NCBI GenBank assembly: GCA_965119215.1
Contig: CBCPKK010000019.1
Location: 1-64,000 of the forward strand
Origin: Buttiauxella sp965119215
GTDB taxonomy: Bacteria; Pseudomonadota; Gammaproteobacteria; Enterobacterales; Enterobacteriaceae
Direction: 5' to 3'
Length of the DNA: 64,000 nucleotides
Position numbers and translations under genes: made by a program. Position 1 is the first letter of the stretch, and each line of letters opens with the position of its first letter. Positions 1 to 8,017 of this stretch are shown piece by piece. The notes beneath the pieces are model-generated. The model had not been told where the DNA came from. It saw only the letters and a program-made list of their open reading frames with translations, and made no database searches.

Positions 1-45
1 GGCTGACAACCCCTATTTTCTATTTTTATTTCAACCGTCGCTTTT
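1..45 (-). promoter_or_regulatory. partial rRNA operon P1 promoter (UP element and -35)
   Basis: Read on the minus strand, the bases after the murI stop form an A/T-rich tract (about 11-40) followed by TTGTCA (complement of 4-9). This matches an UP element and the -35 hexamer of an enterobacterial rrn P1 promoter. In E. coli, murI is followed directly by rrnB, so an rRNA operon probably starts just outside the window. The -10 box and the rRNA genes are not visible, so this rests on the motif plus synteny. Confidence 0.6.
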
Positions 46-912
46 TTATTCAAAATCGCTGCGAACAGCCAGTTTTTCTACCCCTGGAAAGCCATAACGC
101 TGCAAAACGGGCGTTAATTGTGCAATCTCAGGCGTTAGCCCCATACAGAATGCAATATTCTCATCAGCAGAAAATGCATTCGGAGATTCATGCTCTAAAA
201 GCCATACCGTACGGCGAGCAATCGCAGCACCTGAATCTATCAACCGGGTTCCTTCCGGCAGGACTTGCAGCAACTCTTCTTCTAATAGAGGGAAATGGGT
301 GCAGCCCAATACCACTGTATCTGGCGGCTCTTTCATTCTTAGCCACGGACGAAGGATCTTGCGCAGTTCCTCAAGGTCGACAGGATGACCATGTAACTTG
401 GCTTCCGCCAATTCCACCAGCTCCGCCGAGCCGAGCATTTCGATTTTGCATTCTGCAGCAAAGCGCGCGACCAATTCGTGAGTATAAGGACGGCGAACTG
501 TGCCGCGTGTTGCTAATAGACCAACCACGCCATTAGTCGTCAGGCGCGCAGCAGGCTTAATAGCAGGAACAACGCCGACGACAGGAAAAGCGAATTTTTC
601 ACGCAGGGCAGGAAGTGAAACGGTACTTGCCGTATTGCAGGCGATGATGGCGAGTGCGAGCGGATATCGTTCCTGAACCGCAGTAACAATTTCTACGACA
701 CGTTCAACAATGAACTCTTCGCTTTTCTCGCCATAGGGAAACGCTACGTTATCGAAGGCATAGATATAGTGCAGGTCAGGCAAAAGCTGCCGGACTTCAT
801 CATACACAGAAAGCCCACCGACACCGGAGTCAAAGACCAGTACGGTGGGACGTGTATTAGAAGGTATAGCTGCCAGTGAGGTAGTATTCCCGTCCTGGGG
901 TTTGATAGCCAT
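46..912 (-). CDS. murI: glutamate racemase MurI
   Basis: Interconverts L- and D-glutamate, supplying D-Glu for peptidoglycan in the cytoplasm. The 288-residue product carries both catalytic cysteines, Cys92 in ACNTAST and Cys204 in LGCTHFP, and the early VFDSGVGG motif. The start at 912 matches the E. coli protein (MAIKPQDGNT against MATKLQDGNT) and keeps the N-terminal extension that, in E. coli, mediates activation by UDP-MurNAc-Ala. A longer reading from 957 would add 15 residues with no counterpart. The first 56 bases lie inside the 3' end of btuB, as in E. coli, so translation of the two is probably coupled. Confidence 0.96.
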   Translation of the reverse strand: MAIKPQDGNTTSLAAIPSNTRPTVLVFDSGVGGLSVYDEVRQLLPDLHYIYAFDNVAFPYGEKSEEFIVERVVEIVTAVQERYPLALAIIACNTASTVSLPALREKFAFPVVGVVPAIKPAARLTTNGVVGLLATRGTVRRPYTHELVARFAAECKIEMLGSAELVELAEAKLHGHPVDLEELRKILRPWLRMKEPPDTVVLGCTHFPLLEEELLQVLPEGTRLIDSGAAIARRTVWLLEHESPNAFSADENIAFCMGLTPEIAQLTPVLQRYGFPGVEKLAVRSDFE

Positions 913-2731
913 AAACCGTCTCGTAATCTTTATCGAACAGGTTGGCGATTCTACCACGAACGGTTAGATGTGAGGTGACCGGATATGACGCAGCGATATC
1001 AACTGTGCTGTAACTCGGCAAAATTTGCTGAGTGTTGTTATAAGCAGAAGTGTTGTTGTCGTAACGTTTCCCGTAATACTGCCACGCTACATCCATATCT
1101 ACGTTAAACATGGTCCAGTCGAGTTGGTATTTAGCCTGATGTTTAGCACGACGAGCCAGCACTTCACCGTTCTGGTCATCACGTGGGTCCATATACTGCA
1201 ACGTGACTTTGTGAGTAAAGATGCCGGTATCAACACTGCCCGTCCATTCAAGTCCTTTGATGGTAGCGGATTTGATGTTGTCGTAGGCTCCATCATAAGT
1301 CACGGGATCAGAGTAGTACGTAATCAGGTTATCAATCTTGTAGTGATAAGCCGATAAGCGCCAGTCCACTGGCCCTGTTAATCCTTCAAGCCCAGCTTCC
1401 CATTGTTTGGATTCTTCTGGTTTCAGATTTGGGTTGGAGTCGATACCAAAACGCGCTGAACCAAACTGCTGCCCAAGCGATGGCGCAAGGAACCCTGTAC
1501 CGTAAGAAACGGTAGCGCGATAACCTTCAACGAACTCCCAGCCAGCCGCTGTCTGCCAGGTACCATGCCAACCGAATTGCTCATCATTGTCTTCACGACC
1601 AGACGCTTCTAATGTCACATCACCAAACTGCTGCTGACCGCTCAGGTATACGCCTGTGTTATCACGGTGATAGGTGTCAGACAGTGTGGTGTCAGAAGAA
1701 GTCAGACGCTGCTGCTGCCAGTCAACACCCGCGCTGATCGAACCATTCCCCACAACAAAGTTGTTACCCCACTGGATATTGCGTTGGGTCATATCGTCGA
1801 GAGTCGTGCCATCGTTATAGCGGCCATACTCGCTGCTATAGTTGTAGTCCTTCACTTTCTGATAGCTCGCCAACAACTGCGAAGAATAAATCCCCGAGTG
1901 GAAGCGCATGCCTGCATCGTAATTTTGATTGTAGAGCTGATGCTCATTTGCACTATATGCAGGAGAGAAAGGCGGGCTACCTAAATCGTAATCGCTATTG
2001 TTGGTATAACCGTAGGTACGGAAGAAACCATCAAACTCATCGCTAAATTTATGTTCCAGGCCAGCCCAATAACTCTTACTACGATATCCATCGCGATCGT
2101 TATCGCCACTATAAGTAGAGTGTGGCTGGACGTTGAACCCTTTGGTGGTTTCGTACGCACCAGAGACTGTCGCTACCGTATCGCCAAAACGCTGACGTAA
2201 AGTACCGTCATATTGCTGGTAGCTATTCGAGCCCACGCCCGCATTGATCTGCGATTTTTCTTCATCAGTCTGAGTAATGATGTTAACCACACCGCCAATC
2301 GCGCCAGAACCATAAACCGCTGAACGCGGGCCGCGAATGTACTCCACTCGTTGCACTAAAGAGATAGGGATTTGACTGATATCTGAGGAGTTGGAAATAC
2401 CGGGGCGCGCCAGCGGAACACCATCCACCAGCACTAATACATGGCTGGCACTCGTTCCACGGACAAACATAGAGGAAGTCTGCCCCAAACCACCATATTG
2501 CAAGATATCCACACCAGGCAAACGACGCATCACATCGTTAAGTGATTTTGCCTGCCATTGGTCGATATCTTCCCGGGTCACAACATCGGTAGGAGCTAAA
2601 ACAGTGTTCACGGGTTGCTGAAAACGGTTTGCCGTTACGACCAGGGTATCATCAGAATTGCTGTCTTGCGCCCAGCCAGAAAAAGCCGTTACGGACAACG
2701 CCGTAAGCAGCGAAAGTTTTTTTAACTTCAT
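857..2731 (-). CDS. btuB: TonB-dependent vitamin B12 outer-membrane receptor BtuB
   Basis: Outer-membrane transporter that takes up cobalamins using energy from TonB-ExbBD. The 624-residue precursor has a signal peptide (residues 1-21, cleavage after WA), a TonB box DTLVVTAN at about 28-35, an N-terminal plug domain (VVNIITQT region near 150) and a 22-strand-type barrel ending in the aromatic residue Phe (YTF) needed by the BAM machinery. E. coli BtuB is 614 residues, so the loops are slightly longer here. It is preceded by a cobalamin riboswitch and overlaps murI by 56 bases at its 3' end. Confidence 0.97.
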   Translation of the reverse strand: MKLKKLSLLTALSVTAFSGWAQDSNSDDTLVVTANRFQQPVNTVLAPTDVVTREDIDQWQAKSLNDVMRRLPGVDILQYGGLGQTSSMFVRGTSASHVLVLVDGVPLARPGISNSSDISQIPISLVQRVEYIRGPRSAVYGSGAIGGVVNIITQTDEEKSQINAGVGSNSYQQYDGTLRQRFGDTVATVSGAYETTKGFNVQPHSTYSGDNDRDGYRSKSYWAGLEHKFSDEFDGFFRTYGYTNNSDYDLGSPPFSPAYSANEHQLYNQNYDAGMRFHSGIYSSQLLASYQKVKDYNYSSEYGRYNDGTTLDDMTQRNIQWGNNFVVGNGSISAGVDWQQQRLTSSDTTLSDTYHRDNTGVYLSGQQQFGDVTLEASGREDNDEQFGWHGTWQTAAGWEFVEGYRATVSYGTGFLAPSLGQQFGSARFGIDSNPNLKPEESKQWEAGLEGLTGPVDWRLSAYHYKIDNLITYYSDPVTYDGAYDNIKSATIKGLEWTGSVDTGIFTHKVTLQYMDPRDDQNGEVLARRAKHQAKYQLDWTMFNVDMDVAWQYYGKRYDNNTSAYNNTQQILPSYSTVDIAASYPVTSHLTVRGRIANLFDKDYETVYGYQTPGREYYLTGSYTF

Positions 2732-2734
2732 TTA

Positions 2735-2973
2735 TATAAGCATCCGCTTTTAAATCAAGGATGCCGCAGGCATAACCGATAGCACGCGATAATTATGCCA
2801 ATTGCGACGTATAACCGGCAGGTCTTCGGGCTTGGAGGTGTTTTACTTCTGGATGATGACTTCCCACTTAATTAAGCAGTGTCTGCTAGTTGCGCTCATC
2901 CCACTCTTCCTTACCGCTGCGCGTCAGCCCCAGAATCACACTGGGTTCCCTTTTAACTTAGGTAAAAGGCCGG
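2735..2973 (-). promoter_or_regulatory. cobalamin (adenosylcobalamin) riboswitch of btuB
   Basis: The btuB leader read on the minus strand aligns block by block with the E. coli btuB leader. It has the B12 box AGCCCGAAGACCTGCCGG (complement of 2815-2832), the GCTGACGCGCAGCGGTAAGG segment near 2907-2929, and GTGGGAAGTCATCATCC near 2851-2868. In E. coli, adenosylcobalamin binding to this leader sequesters the ribosome-binding site and shuts off btuB translation. The ends are estimated from the E. coli transcript start and the btuB start codon. Confidence 0.92.
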
Positions 2974-3033
2974 AAACGCTATGCTACGATTTTGTTAACA
3001 AGCTTGTCTATAAGCATCAAAATGCAACAGCGC

Positions 3034-3061
3034 TGGACAACACGAGTCTATTCCCTACAAT
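3034..3061 (+). promoter_or_regulatory. trmA promoter with GC-rich discriminator
   Basis: TGGACA (3034-3039) and TACAAT (3056-3061) are separated by 16 bp and followed at once by CGCCGCG. A GC-rich discriminator downstream of a short spacer is typical of growth-rate and ppGpp-controlled promoters. E. coli trmA is known to be stringently controlled, like rRNA. The assignment is by sequence match only. Confidence 0.6.
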
Positions 3062-3098
3062 CGCCGCGTAGTTTGACTTTATTAACAGGTAGCAGCCT

Positions 3099-4199
3099 AT
3101 GACACCCGAACATCTCCCGATTGAACAATACGACGCGCAACTGGCCGAAAAAGTCGCCCGCTTGCAAAGCATGATGGCCCCTTTTGCAGCGCCTGAGCCG
3201 GAGGTGTTCCGTTCGCCGGTCAGCCATTACCGGATGCGTGCAGAATTCCGCATCTGGCATGATGAAGATGACCTGTACCACATCATGTTTGAAAGCCAGA
3301 CAAAGCAGCGTATTCGGGTTAATAGCTTCCCGGCAGCAAGCTCGCTTATTAATGCATTAATGCCAGCAATGCTCGATGGCGTGCGTGATGTTCCCGCTCT
3401 GCGCTATAAACTCTTCCAGATTGATTATCTGACGACGATGAGCAACCAGGCGGTTGTCTCTATGTTGTATCACCGCAAACTGAGTGAAGAGTGGCAGCAG
3501 CATGCTGAAGCCCTGCGCGATAAGTTGCGTGCTCAAGGTTTTAACGTTCATTTAATTGGCCGCGCCACCAAAACCAAGATCGAATTAGATCAGGATTTCA
3601 TTGATGAGCGTTTACCTGTCGCCGGTAAAGAGATGATTTACCGCCAGGTAGAGAACAGCTTTACTCAGCCTAATGCCGCGATGAACATTCATATGCTGGA
3701 ATGGGCGCTGGATGCAACTAAAGGCTCAAAAGGCGATCTGCTGGAACTGTACTGCGGAAACGGTAACTTCTCGCTGGCATTGGCTCGTAACTTCAATCGC
3801 GTGCTGGCAACCGAAATCGCCAAGCCTTCCGTTGCTGCCGCACAGTACAACATTGCCGCGAACCAAATCGACAACGTGCAAATTATCCGCATGGCGGCAG
3901 AAGATTTTACTCAGGCGATGAATGGCGTACGCGAGTTTAGACGTCTGCAAGGTATCGATCTGAAAAGCTATCAGTGCGAAACCATTTTCGTCGATCCACC
4001 GCGCAGCGGTCTGGATGCCGACACGGTGAAAATGGTGCAGTCCTATCCGCGTATTCTTTATATTTCCTGCAACCCGCAGACTTTATGTGAAAATCTGGAA
4101 ACGCTGACGCAAACCCATAACGTGTCGCGACTGGCGCTCTTCGACCAGTTCCCGTACACGCACCATATGGAATGCGGTGTCTGGCTGACTCGCAAATAG
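3099..4199 (+). CDS. trmA: tRNA (uracil-5-)-methyltransferase TrmA
   Basis: Methylates U54 of tRNA to ribothymidine with S-adenosylmethionine. The 366-residue protein has the same length as E. coli TrmA. It has the SAM-binding motif LLELYCGNGNFSL (about 215-227), the FVDPPRSG motif, the nucleophile Cys324 in ISCNPQTL and the general base Glu358 near the C terminus (HHMECGVW). It is transcribed divergently from btuB and ends in a strong hairpin terminator shared with the convergent yijD. Confidence 0.97.
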   Translation: MTPEHLPIEQYDAQLAEKVARLQSMMAPFAAPEPEVFRSPVSHYRMRAEFRIWHDEDDLYHIMFESQTKQRIRVNSFPAASSLINALMPAMLDGVRDVPALRYKLFQIDYLTTMSNQAVVSMLYHRKLSEEWQQHAEALRDKLRAQGFNVHLIGRATKTKIELDQDFIDERLPVAGKEMIYRQVENSFTQPNAAMNIHMLEWALDATKGSKGDLLELYCGNGNFSLALARNFNRVLATEIAKPSVAAAQYNIAANQIDNVQIIRMAAEDFTQAMNGVREFRRLQGIDLKSYQCETIFVDPPRSGLDADTVKMVQSYPRILYISCNPQTLCENLETLTQTHNVSRLALFDQFPYTHHMECGVWLTRK

Positions 4200-4200
4200 C

Positions 4201-4235
4201 AAAACGGACGCCTCGGCGTCCGTTTTTGTTTTTGG
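4201..4235. terminator. bidirectional terminator between trmA and yijD
   Basis: Perfect inverted repeat aacggacgcc / ggcgtccgtt with a short loop, flanked by T-rich sequence on the plus strand and by A-rich sequence on the left. It can therefore act for trmA and for the leftward fabR-yijD operon. Confidence 0.85.
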
Positions 4236-4244
4236 CTCAGGATA

Positions 4245-4601
4245 TTACTCAGCTACCTGCGCTTTACGAGCGCGAACTTTAATACCAATCCAGAACAACA
4301 ATGCTACGGAAAGCACCGCTGGCAGGAAGTTAGAGCCCATCGCCGGGTATTCAGCCCGCACGACTGCGCTATACAACAAAACGCCCAATACAAAACATGC
4401 CGCTGCAAGACTTGGCAGGCCAACAGGCATCGTGCGGTTTTGATAGCGTTGATGCAAACAGTACACCGTCAGCACCAGCGCAATAATCGGAAAAATGGAA
4501 AACGGCACAACCGAGCTAAATAGCGCGGCAAACGTTCCGTTAATCGCAAGGCCTGCGATAAACGCAAACCCGAGCGTACCTCTCTCTTGTAACTGTTTCA
4601 T
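4245..4601 (-). CDS. yijD: inner-membrane protein YijD (DUF1422)
   Basis: A small 118-residue hydrophobic protein matching E. coli YijD, whose function is unknown. Four membrane-spanning stretches are visible: GFAFIAGLAINGTFAALF, FSIFPIIALVLTVYCL, LPSLAAACFVLGVLLYSAVV and FLPAVLSVALLFWIGI. A basic tail (KVRARK) follows. It starts 10 bp after the fabR stop, so it is the second gene of a fabR-yijD operon. That link with fatty-acid regulation is conserved in E. coli but unexplained. Confidence 0.9.
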   Translation of the reverse strand: MKQLQERGTLGFAFIAGLAINGTFAALFSSVVPFSIFPIIALVLTVYCLHQRYQNRTMPVGLPSLAAACFVLGVLLYSAVVRAEYPAMGSNFLPAVLSVALLFWIGIKVRARKAQVAE

Positions 4602-4611
4602 TGCTCTTCCT

Positions 4612-5256
4612 TCACTCTTCGGATAATTGAGCTAATGCCGTTTTTTCTTGCTCCCGGCGATACCAGTAATACGCACCTTTTGAAATCATGCGCAGCTGTA
4701 GCACCAGGCGCTCTTCAAGCTGACGACGCTGATCGGCATCAACGTCCAGCGCTTCGGCACCAGCACTAAAGACAATCGTGACCATGGCTTCTGCCTGCGC
4801 TTCAGTAAAGCTGCGAGGCATGCGATTTTCGAGTTCCAGATAATCCGCAAGTTCCGCAATAAAGTGCTGAATCTCACGCGCGACAGCGGCACGAAATGCA
4901 GCAGACGTTCCAGAACGCTCACGCAACAGCAAACGGAACGCGTTGGGATTATTGCCGATAAATTCCATAAATGTTGAGACAGACGTGCGGATTACGCTCC
5001 CGCCTTTGGCAATACGTTGGCGGGCCTGGCGCATTAACTGGCGCAGCATCAGACCACTTTCATCGACCATCGTCAGCCCGAGCTCGTCAACGTCACGGAA
5101 ATGGCGATAAAACGATGTTGGCGCAATACCAGCCTCACGGGCGACCTCGCGCAAACTCAGGCTGGCAAAACTCCGTTCAGCACTTAACTGACTAAACGCG
5201 GCTTCGACCAGAGAACGCCTGGTTCTTTCTTTTTGTTGCGCTCTTACACCCATCAT
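4612..5256 (-). CDS. fabR: TetR-family unsaturated fatty acid repressor FabR
   Basis: Represses fabA and fabB in response to the ratio of unsaturated to saturated acyl thioesters. The 214-residue protein has the TetR DNA-binding domain at residues 10-58, with the helix-turn-helix LSLREVAREAGIAPTSFYRHF, and is nearly identical to E. coli FabR through the ligand domain. Two adjacent ATG codons (5256 and 5253) could start it. An AGG lies about 5 to 8 bases upstream, which fits either. It is divergent from sthA and co-transcribed with yijD. Confidence 0.95.
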   Translation of the reverse strand: MMGVRAQQKERTRRSLVEAAFSQLSAERSFASLSLREVAREAGIAPTSFYRHFRDVDELGLTMVDESGLMLRQLMRQARQRIAKGGSVIRTSVSTFMEFIGNNPNAFRLLLRERSGTSAAFRAAVAREIQHFIAELADYLELENRMPRSFTEAQAEAMVTIVFSAGAEALDVDADQRRQLEERLVLQLRMISKGAYYWYRREQEKTALAQLSEE

Positions 5257-5449
5257 GTTGCCTGAATCCCTTAAGTCGAACTCGCACTATACCAGAGAAT
5301 AAGTTAACCGGTTTTATACAGGATTGTGAATGATTGTTTACGCGAGCTTCCTCGCGTTACGCAGCAAAAAGCACAGGGACAATTGGGTTATTCCGCCGCT
5401 GATGTTACCATTGTGTTGATTTTATGTATAAGAACAGGTAAGCCTTACC

Positions 5450-6850
5450 ATGTCACACACCTACGATTATGATGCAATAGTAATTGGTTCCGGTCCGGGC
5501 GGTGAAGGTGCCGCAATGGGGCTGGTGAAACTTGGAGCAAGGGTAGCCGTCGTCGAGCGCTACCATAACGTGGGTGGCGGTTGCACTCACTGGGGAACCA
5601 TCCCCTCAAAAGCCCTCCGCCACGCAGTCAGCCGAATTATCGAATTTAATCAAAACCCTTTATACAGCGACCACACTCACCTTCTTCGTTCTTCATTCGC
5701 CGACATACTTAATCATGCCGACAGCGTCATTAACCAACAAACTCGCATGCGCCAGAGCTTCTATGAGCGCAACCGCTGTGAAATGTTGCAAGGTGATGCG
5801 CGATTTGTAGACGAACACACCATCTCGCTGGAATGCCACGATGGCTCAGTGGAAATGATCACCGCCGAGAAGTTTTTGATTGCCTGTGGCTCGCGCCCGT
5901 ATCGTCCGCCGGAAGTCGATTTCAGCCATCCGCGCGTGTACGACAGCGATTCCATTCTCAATCTGCACCACGAGCCACGCCACGTCATTATTTATGGCGC
6001 AGGGGTGATCGGTTGTGAATACGCATCGATTTTCCGTGGCATGAACGTCAAGGTCGATCTGATTAACACCCGCGACCGCCTGCTGGCCTTCCTCGATCAA
6101 GAGATGTCTGATTCGCTCTCTTACCACTTCTGGAATAGCGGTGTTGTTATCCGCCACAACGAAGAGTTCGAGAACATTGAGGGCATGGAAGATGGCGTCA
6201 TTGTTTCGCTTAAATCGGGCAAAAAGGTGAAAGCCGATTGCCTGCTTTATGCAAACGGGCGCACTGGTAATACCGATTCATTGTCACTGGAAAAAGTCGG
6301 GCTGGAAGCGGATGGCCGTGGTCTGTTGAAGGTCAACAGCATGTACCAGACAGCACAGCCGCACATTTATGCCGTTGGTGATGTGATTGGTTATCCAAGC
6401 CTGGCCTCCGCCGCGTACGACCAGGGCCGAATCGCAGCACAAGCGATGGTCAAAGGCGAAGCGACTGCACATCTGATTGAAGATATTCCAACGGGTATTT
6501 ATACCATTCCGGAAATCAGCTCTGTGGGGAAAACCGAACAGCAGCTAACCTCGATGAAAGTGCCGTACGAAGTGGGTCGGGCGCAGTTCAAACATCTGGC
6601 TCGTGCGCAAATTGTCGGTATGAACGTGGGGACACTAAAAATTCTCTTCCATCGTGAGACGAAAGAGATTTTAGGTATTCACTGCTTTGGTGAACGCGCG
6701 GCCGAAATTATTCACATCGGCCAGGCGATTATGGAGCAGAAAGGTGGCGGTAACACGATTGAGTACTTTGTTAACACCACCTTTAACTACCCGACAATGG
6801 CGGAAGCCTATCGGGTAGCGGCACTAAACGGCTTAAACCGCTTGTTTTAA
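5450..6850 (+). CDS. sthA: soluble pyridine nucleotide transhydrogenase SthA
   Basis: FAD flavoprotein that transfers hydride between NADPH and NAD+, mainly lowering excess NADPH. The 466 residues match E. coli SthA. They include the FAD-binding GSGPGGEGAA (13-22), the NAD(P)-binding GAGVIGCEYASIF and the C-terminal dimerisation domain with NTTFNYPTMAEAYR. At the position of the flavin disulfide of related reductases it has only Cys45 (GGGCTHWGT), with Thr50 in place of the second cysteine, as expected for transhydrogenases of this type. AGGTAAG precedes the ATG. Its last 18 bases overlap the end of the convergent oxyR. Confidence 0.97.
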   Translation: MSHTYDYDAIVIGSGPGGEGAAMGLVKLGARVAVVERYHNVGGGCTHWGTIPSKALRHAVSRIIEFNQNPLYSDHTHLLRSSFADILNHADSVINQQTRMRQSFYERNRCEMLQGDARFVDEHTISLECHDGSVEMITAEKFLIACGSRPYRPPEVDFSHPRVYDSDSILNLHHEPRHVIIYGAGVIGCEYASIFRGMNVKVDLINTRDRLLAFLDQEMSDSLSYHFWNSGVVIRHNEEFENIEGMEDGVIVSLKSGKKVKADCLLYANGRTGNTDSLSLEKVGLEADGRGLLKVNSMYQTAQPHIYAVGDVIGYPSLASAAYDQGRIAAQAMVKGEATAHLIEDIPTGIYTIPEISSVGKTEQQLTSMKVPYEVGRAQFKHLARAQIVGMNVGTLKILFHRETKEILGIHCFGERAAEIIHIGQAIMEQKGGGNTIEYFVNTTFNYPTMAEAYRVAALNGLNRLF

Positions 6851-7750
6851 CGCTGGCTCAAAATGGCCATCCATGTGCGTACGGATGGCCTCTGCGAGTT
6901 GCTCATAGCGGCCGCGCAGTGGGGAACCAGGACGATAAACCAGGCCGATAGTACGACGCGGTTCTGGTTTATAACATGGCAAATACACCACACCATCGCG
7001 CACGCGCTCGTTCGGAACAGCCAGCGCCGGTAACAACGTAATGCCACTTCCGGCAGCGACCATGTTACGCAGCGTTTCGAGGCTGGTTGCACGGAAATGG
7101 GTATCTTCTTCCGCACCCGCTTCAAAACAGAAGCCCAGCGCCTGATCGCGCAGACAATGCCCGTCTTCGAGCATCAGCAGCTTTTCACCCGCCAGATCCG
7201 ACAACGGCACGCGATCGCGATTCGCCCACGGATGATCCTGATAAATCGCCAGCATCATTGGCTCGTCAAACAGCGGCACTTCAATAAATGCTTCACTCTC
7301 TTTCACCAAAGCCAGAATCGCACAATCGAGTTTGCCGCTATCAAGCTGCGCTAACAGCTGATGGGTTTGCGCCTCGTGCAGGTACATTTCCAGTTTGGGG
7401 AAAGTTTTATGCAGCATCGGGATAATCTGTGGCAACAGATAAGGCCCCACGGTGGGGATCAAGCCAATGTGCAGCGGCCCGGACATTGCCTCGCCCTGCT
7501 GGCTAGCCATTTCTTTAAGGACTTTTACTTCACGCAGTACAGTACGAGCCTGATCCACCAGCAGCAAACCTGCCTGAGTGAACAGCACTTTACGGCTGGT
7601 ACGTTCCAGCAGCATGACACCAAGTTCATCTTCGAGTTTGCGAATCTGGCCGCTCAGTGTTGGCTGACTGACATGGCAGGAATCCGCTGCCCGACGAAAG
7701 TGACGATGTTCAGACAGCGCCACCAGGTATTCAAGATCACGAATATTCAT
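6833..7750 (-). CDS. oxyR: LysR-type peroxide sensor and regulator OxyR
   Basis: Transcription factor activated by hydrogen peroxide through a disulfide. The 305-residue protein has a LysR helix-turn-helix at about 18-37 (FRRAADSCHVSQPTLSGQIR) and both redox cysteines, Cys199 and Cys208, in GHCLRDQALGFC. The start at 7750 (MNIRDLEYLV) is the family start; the frame could extend to 7795 but the extra residues have no counterpart. A conserved OxyR-binding region and a divergent OxyS-like RNA lie upstream, so autoregulation and peroxide induction of the RNA are likely. Confidence 0.97.
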   Translation of the reverse strand: MNIRDLEYLVALSEHRHFRRAADSCHVSQPTLSGQIRKLEDELGVMLLERTSRKVLFTQAGLLLVDQARTVLREVKVLKEMASQQGEAMSGPLHIGLIPTVGPYLLPQIIPMLHKTFPKLEMYLHEAQTHQLLAQLDSGKLDCAILALVKESEAFIEVPLFDEPMMLAIYQDHPWANRDRVPLSDLAGEKLLMLEDGHCLRDQALGFCFEAGAEEDTHFRATSLETLRNMVAAGSGITLLPALAVPNERVRDGVVYLPCYKPEPRRTIGLVYRPGSPLRGRYEQLAEAIRTHMDGHFEPALKQAV

Positions 7751-7767
7751 TCTCTTTCCTCCGTCGC

Positions 7768-7818
7768 CATGATAGTCCATGGCGATAGAAATCATAGCAA
7801 CGAACGATTATCCCTATC
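7768..7818. promoter_or_regulatory. OxyR binding region between oxyR and oxyS
   Basis: Contains spaced ATAG/CTAT half-sites: GATAG at 7771, GATAG at 7784, ATAG at 7794 and CCCTATC at 7812-7818. They sit in a stretch almost identical to the E. coli oxyR-oxyS operator (for example CGATTATCCCTATCAA). In E. coli, OxyR binds here both to repress its own gene and to activate oxyS. Confidence 0.8.
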
Positions 7819-7845
7819 AATAGCTGAGGGTGAATAATAGCCATC

Positions 7846-7957
7846 AACAGCACAAACCATCCATTGAGCTTGGTTATGCTGTTGACCCCATAGTTCTCCG
7901 GACTAAGTACTGAAGCCAACATGAATCATTTAGCGGACATTATGTCCGCTCTTTTTT
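7846..7957 (+). ncRNA. oxyS: OxyS small RNA, diverged homologue
   Basis: No coding gene occupies 7751-8017. A -10-like AATAAT (7833-7838) lies 7 bp before 7846, where a long 5' hairpin begins: aacagca (7846-7852) pairs perfectly with tgctgtt (7877-7883), with a second paired block aacca/tggtt inside. A conserved single-stranded segment, ctgaagccaacatgaa, resembles ctaaagccaacgtgaa of E. coli OxyS. The RNA ends in a terminator hairpin agcggac/gtccgct plus T7. Position, divergence from oxyR, about 112-nt length and the order of structures all match OxyS, although the hairpin sequences differ. In E. coli, OxyS is an Hfq-dependent RNA that regulates fhlA, rpoS and other genes. Confidence 0.75.
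7932..7957 (+). terminator. intrinsic terminator of oxyS
   Basis: Hairpin agcggac - attat - gtccgct followed by a run of seven T residues. It forms the 3' end expected for an Hfq-binding small RNA. Confidence 0.85.
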
Positions 7958-7967
7958 TGCCCGTTAA

Positions 7968-7998
7968 AAACAAAAAAGCCCGGCACAAAGCCAGGCTC
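7968..7998 (-). terminator. terminator of the argCBGH operon
   Basis: On the minus strand, AGCCTGGC and GCCGGGCT pair (one G-U) around a TTTGT loop and are followed by a T-rich tract (complement of 7971-7976). It lies just after argH. Confidence 0.8.
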
Positions 7999-8017
7999 AT
8001 TTTAACTCGTAAAGCGA

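Noticed and set aside
2802..3071. 89-codon plus-strand frame opposite the btuB leader
   Set aside because: The sequence is explained by the cobalamin riboswitch and the trmA promoter; the protein has no similarity that I can recognise.
7737..7922. 61-codon minus-strand frame covering the oxyR-oxyS region
   Set aside because: It crosses the OxyR operator and the OxyS-like hairpin; the RNA explanation accounts for the conserved sequence better.
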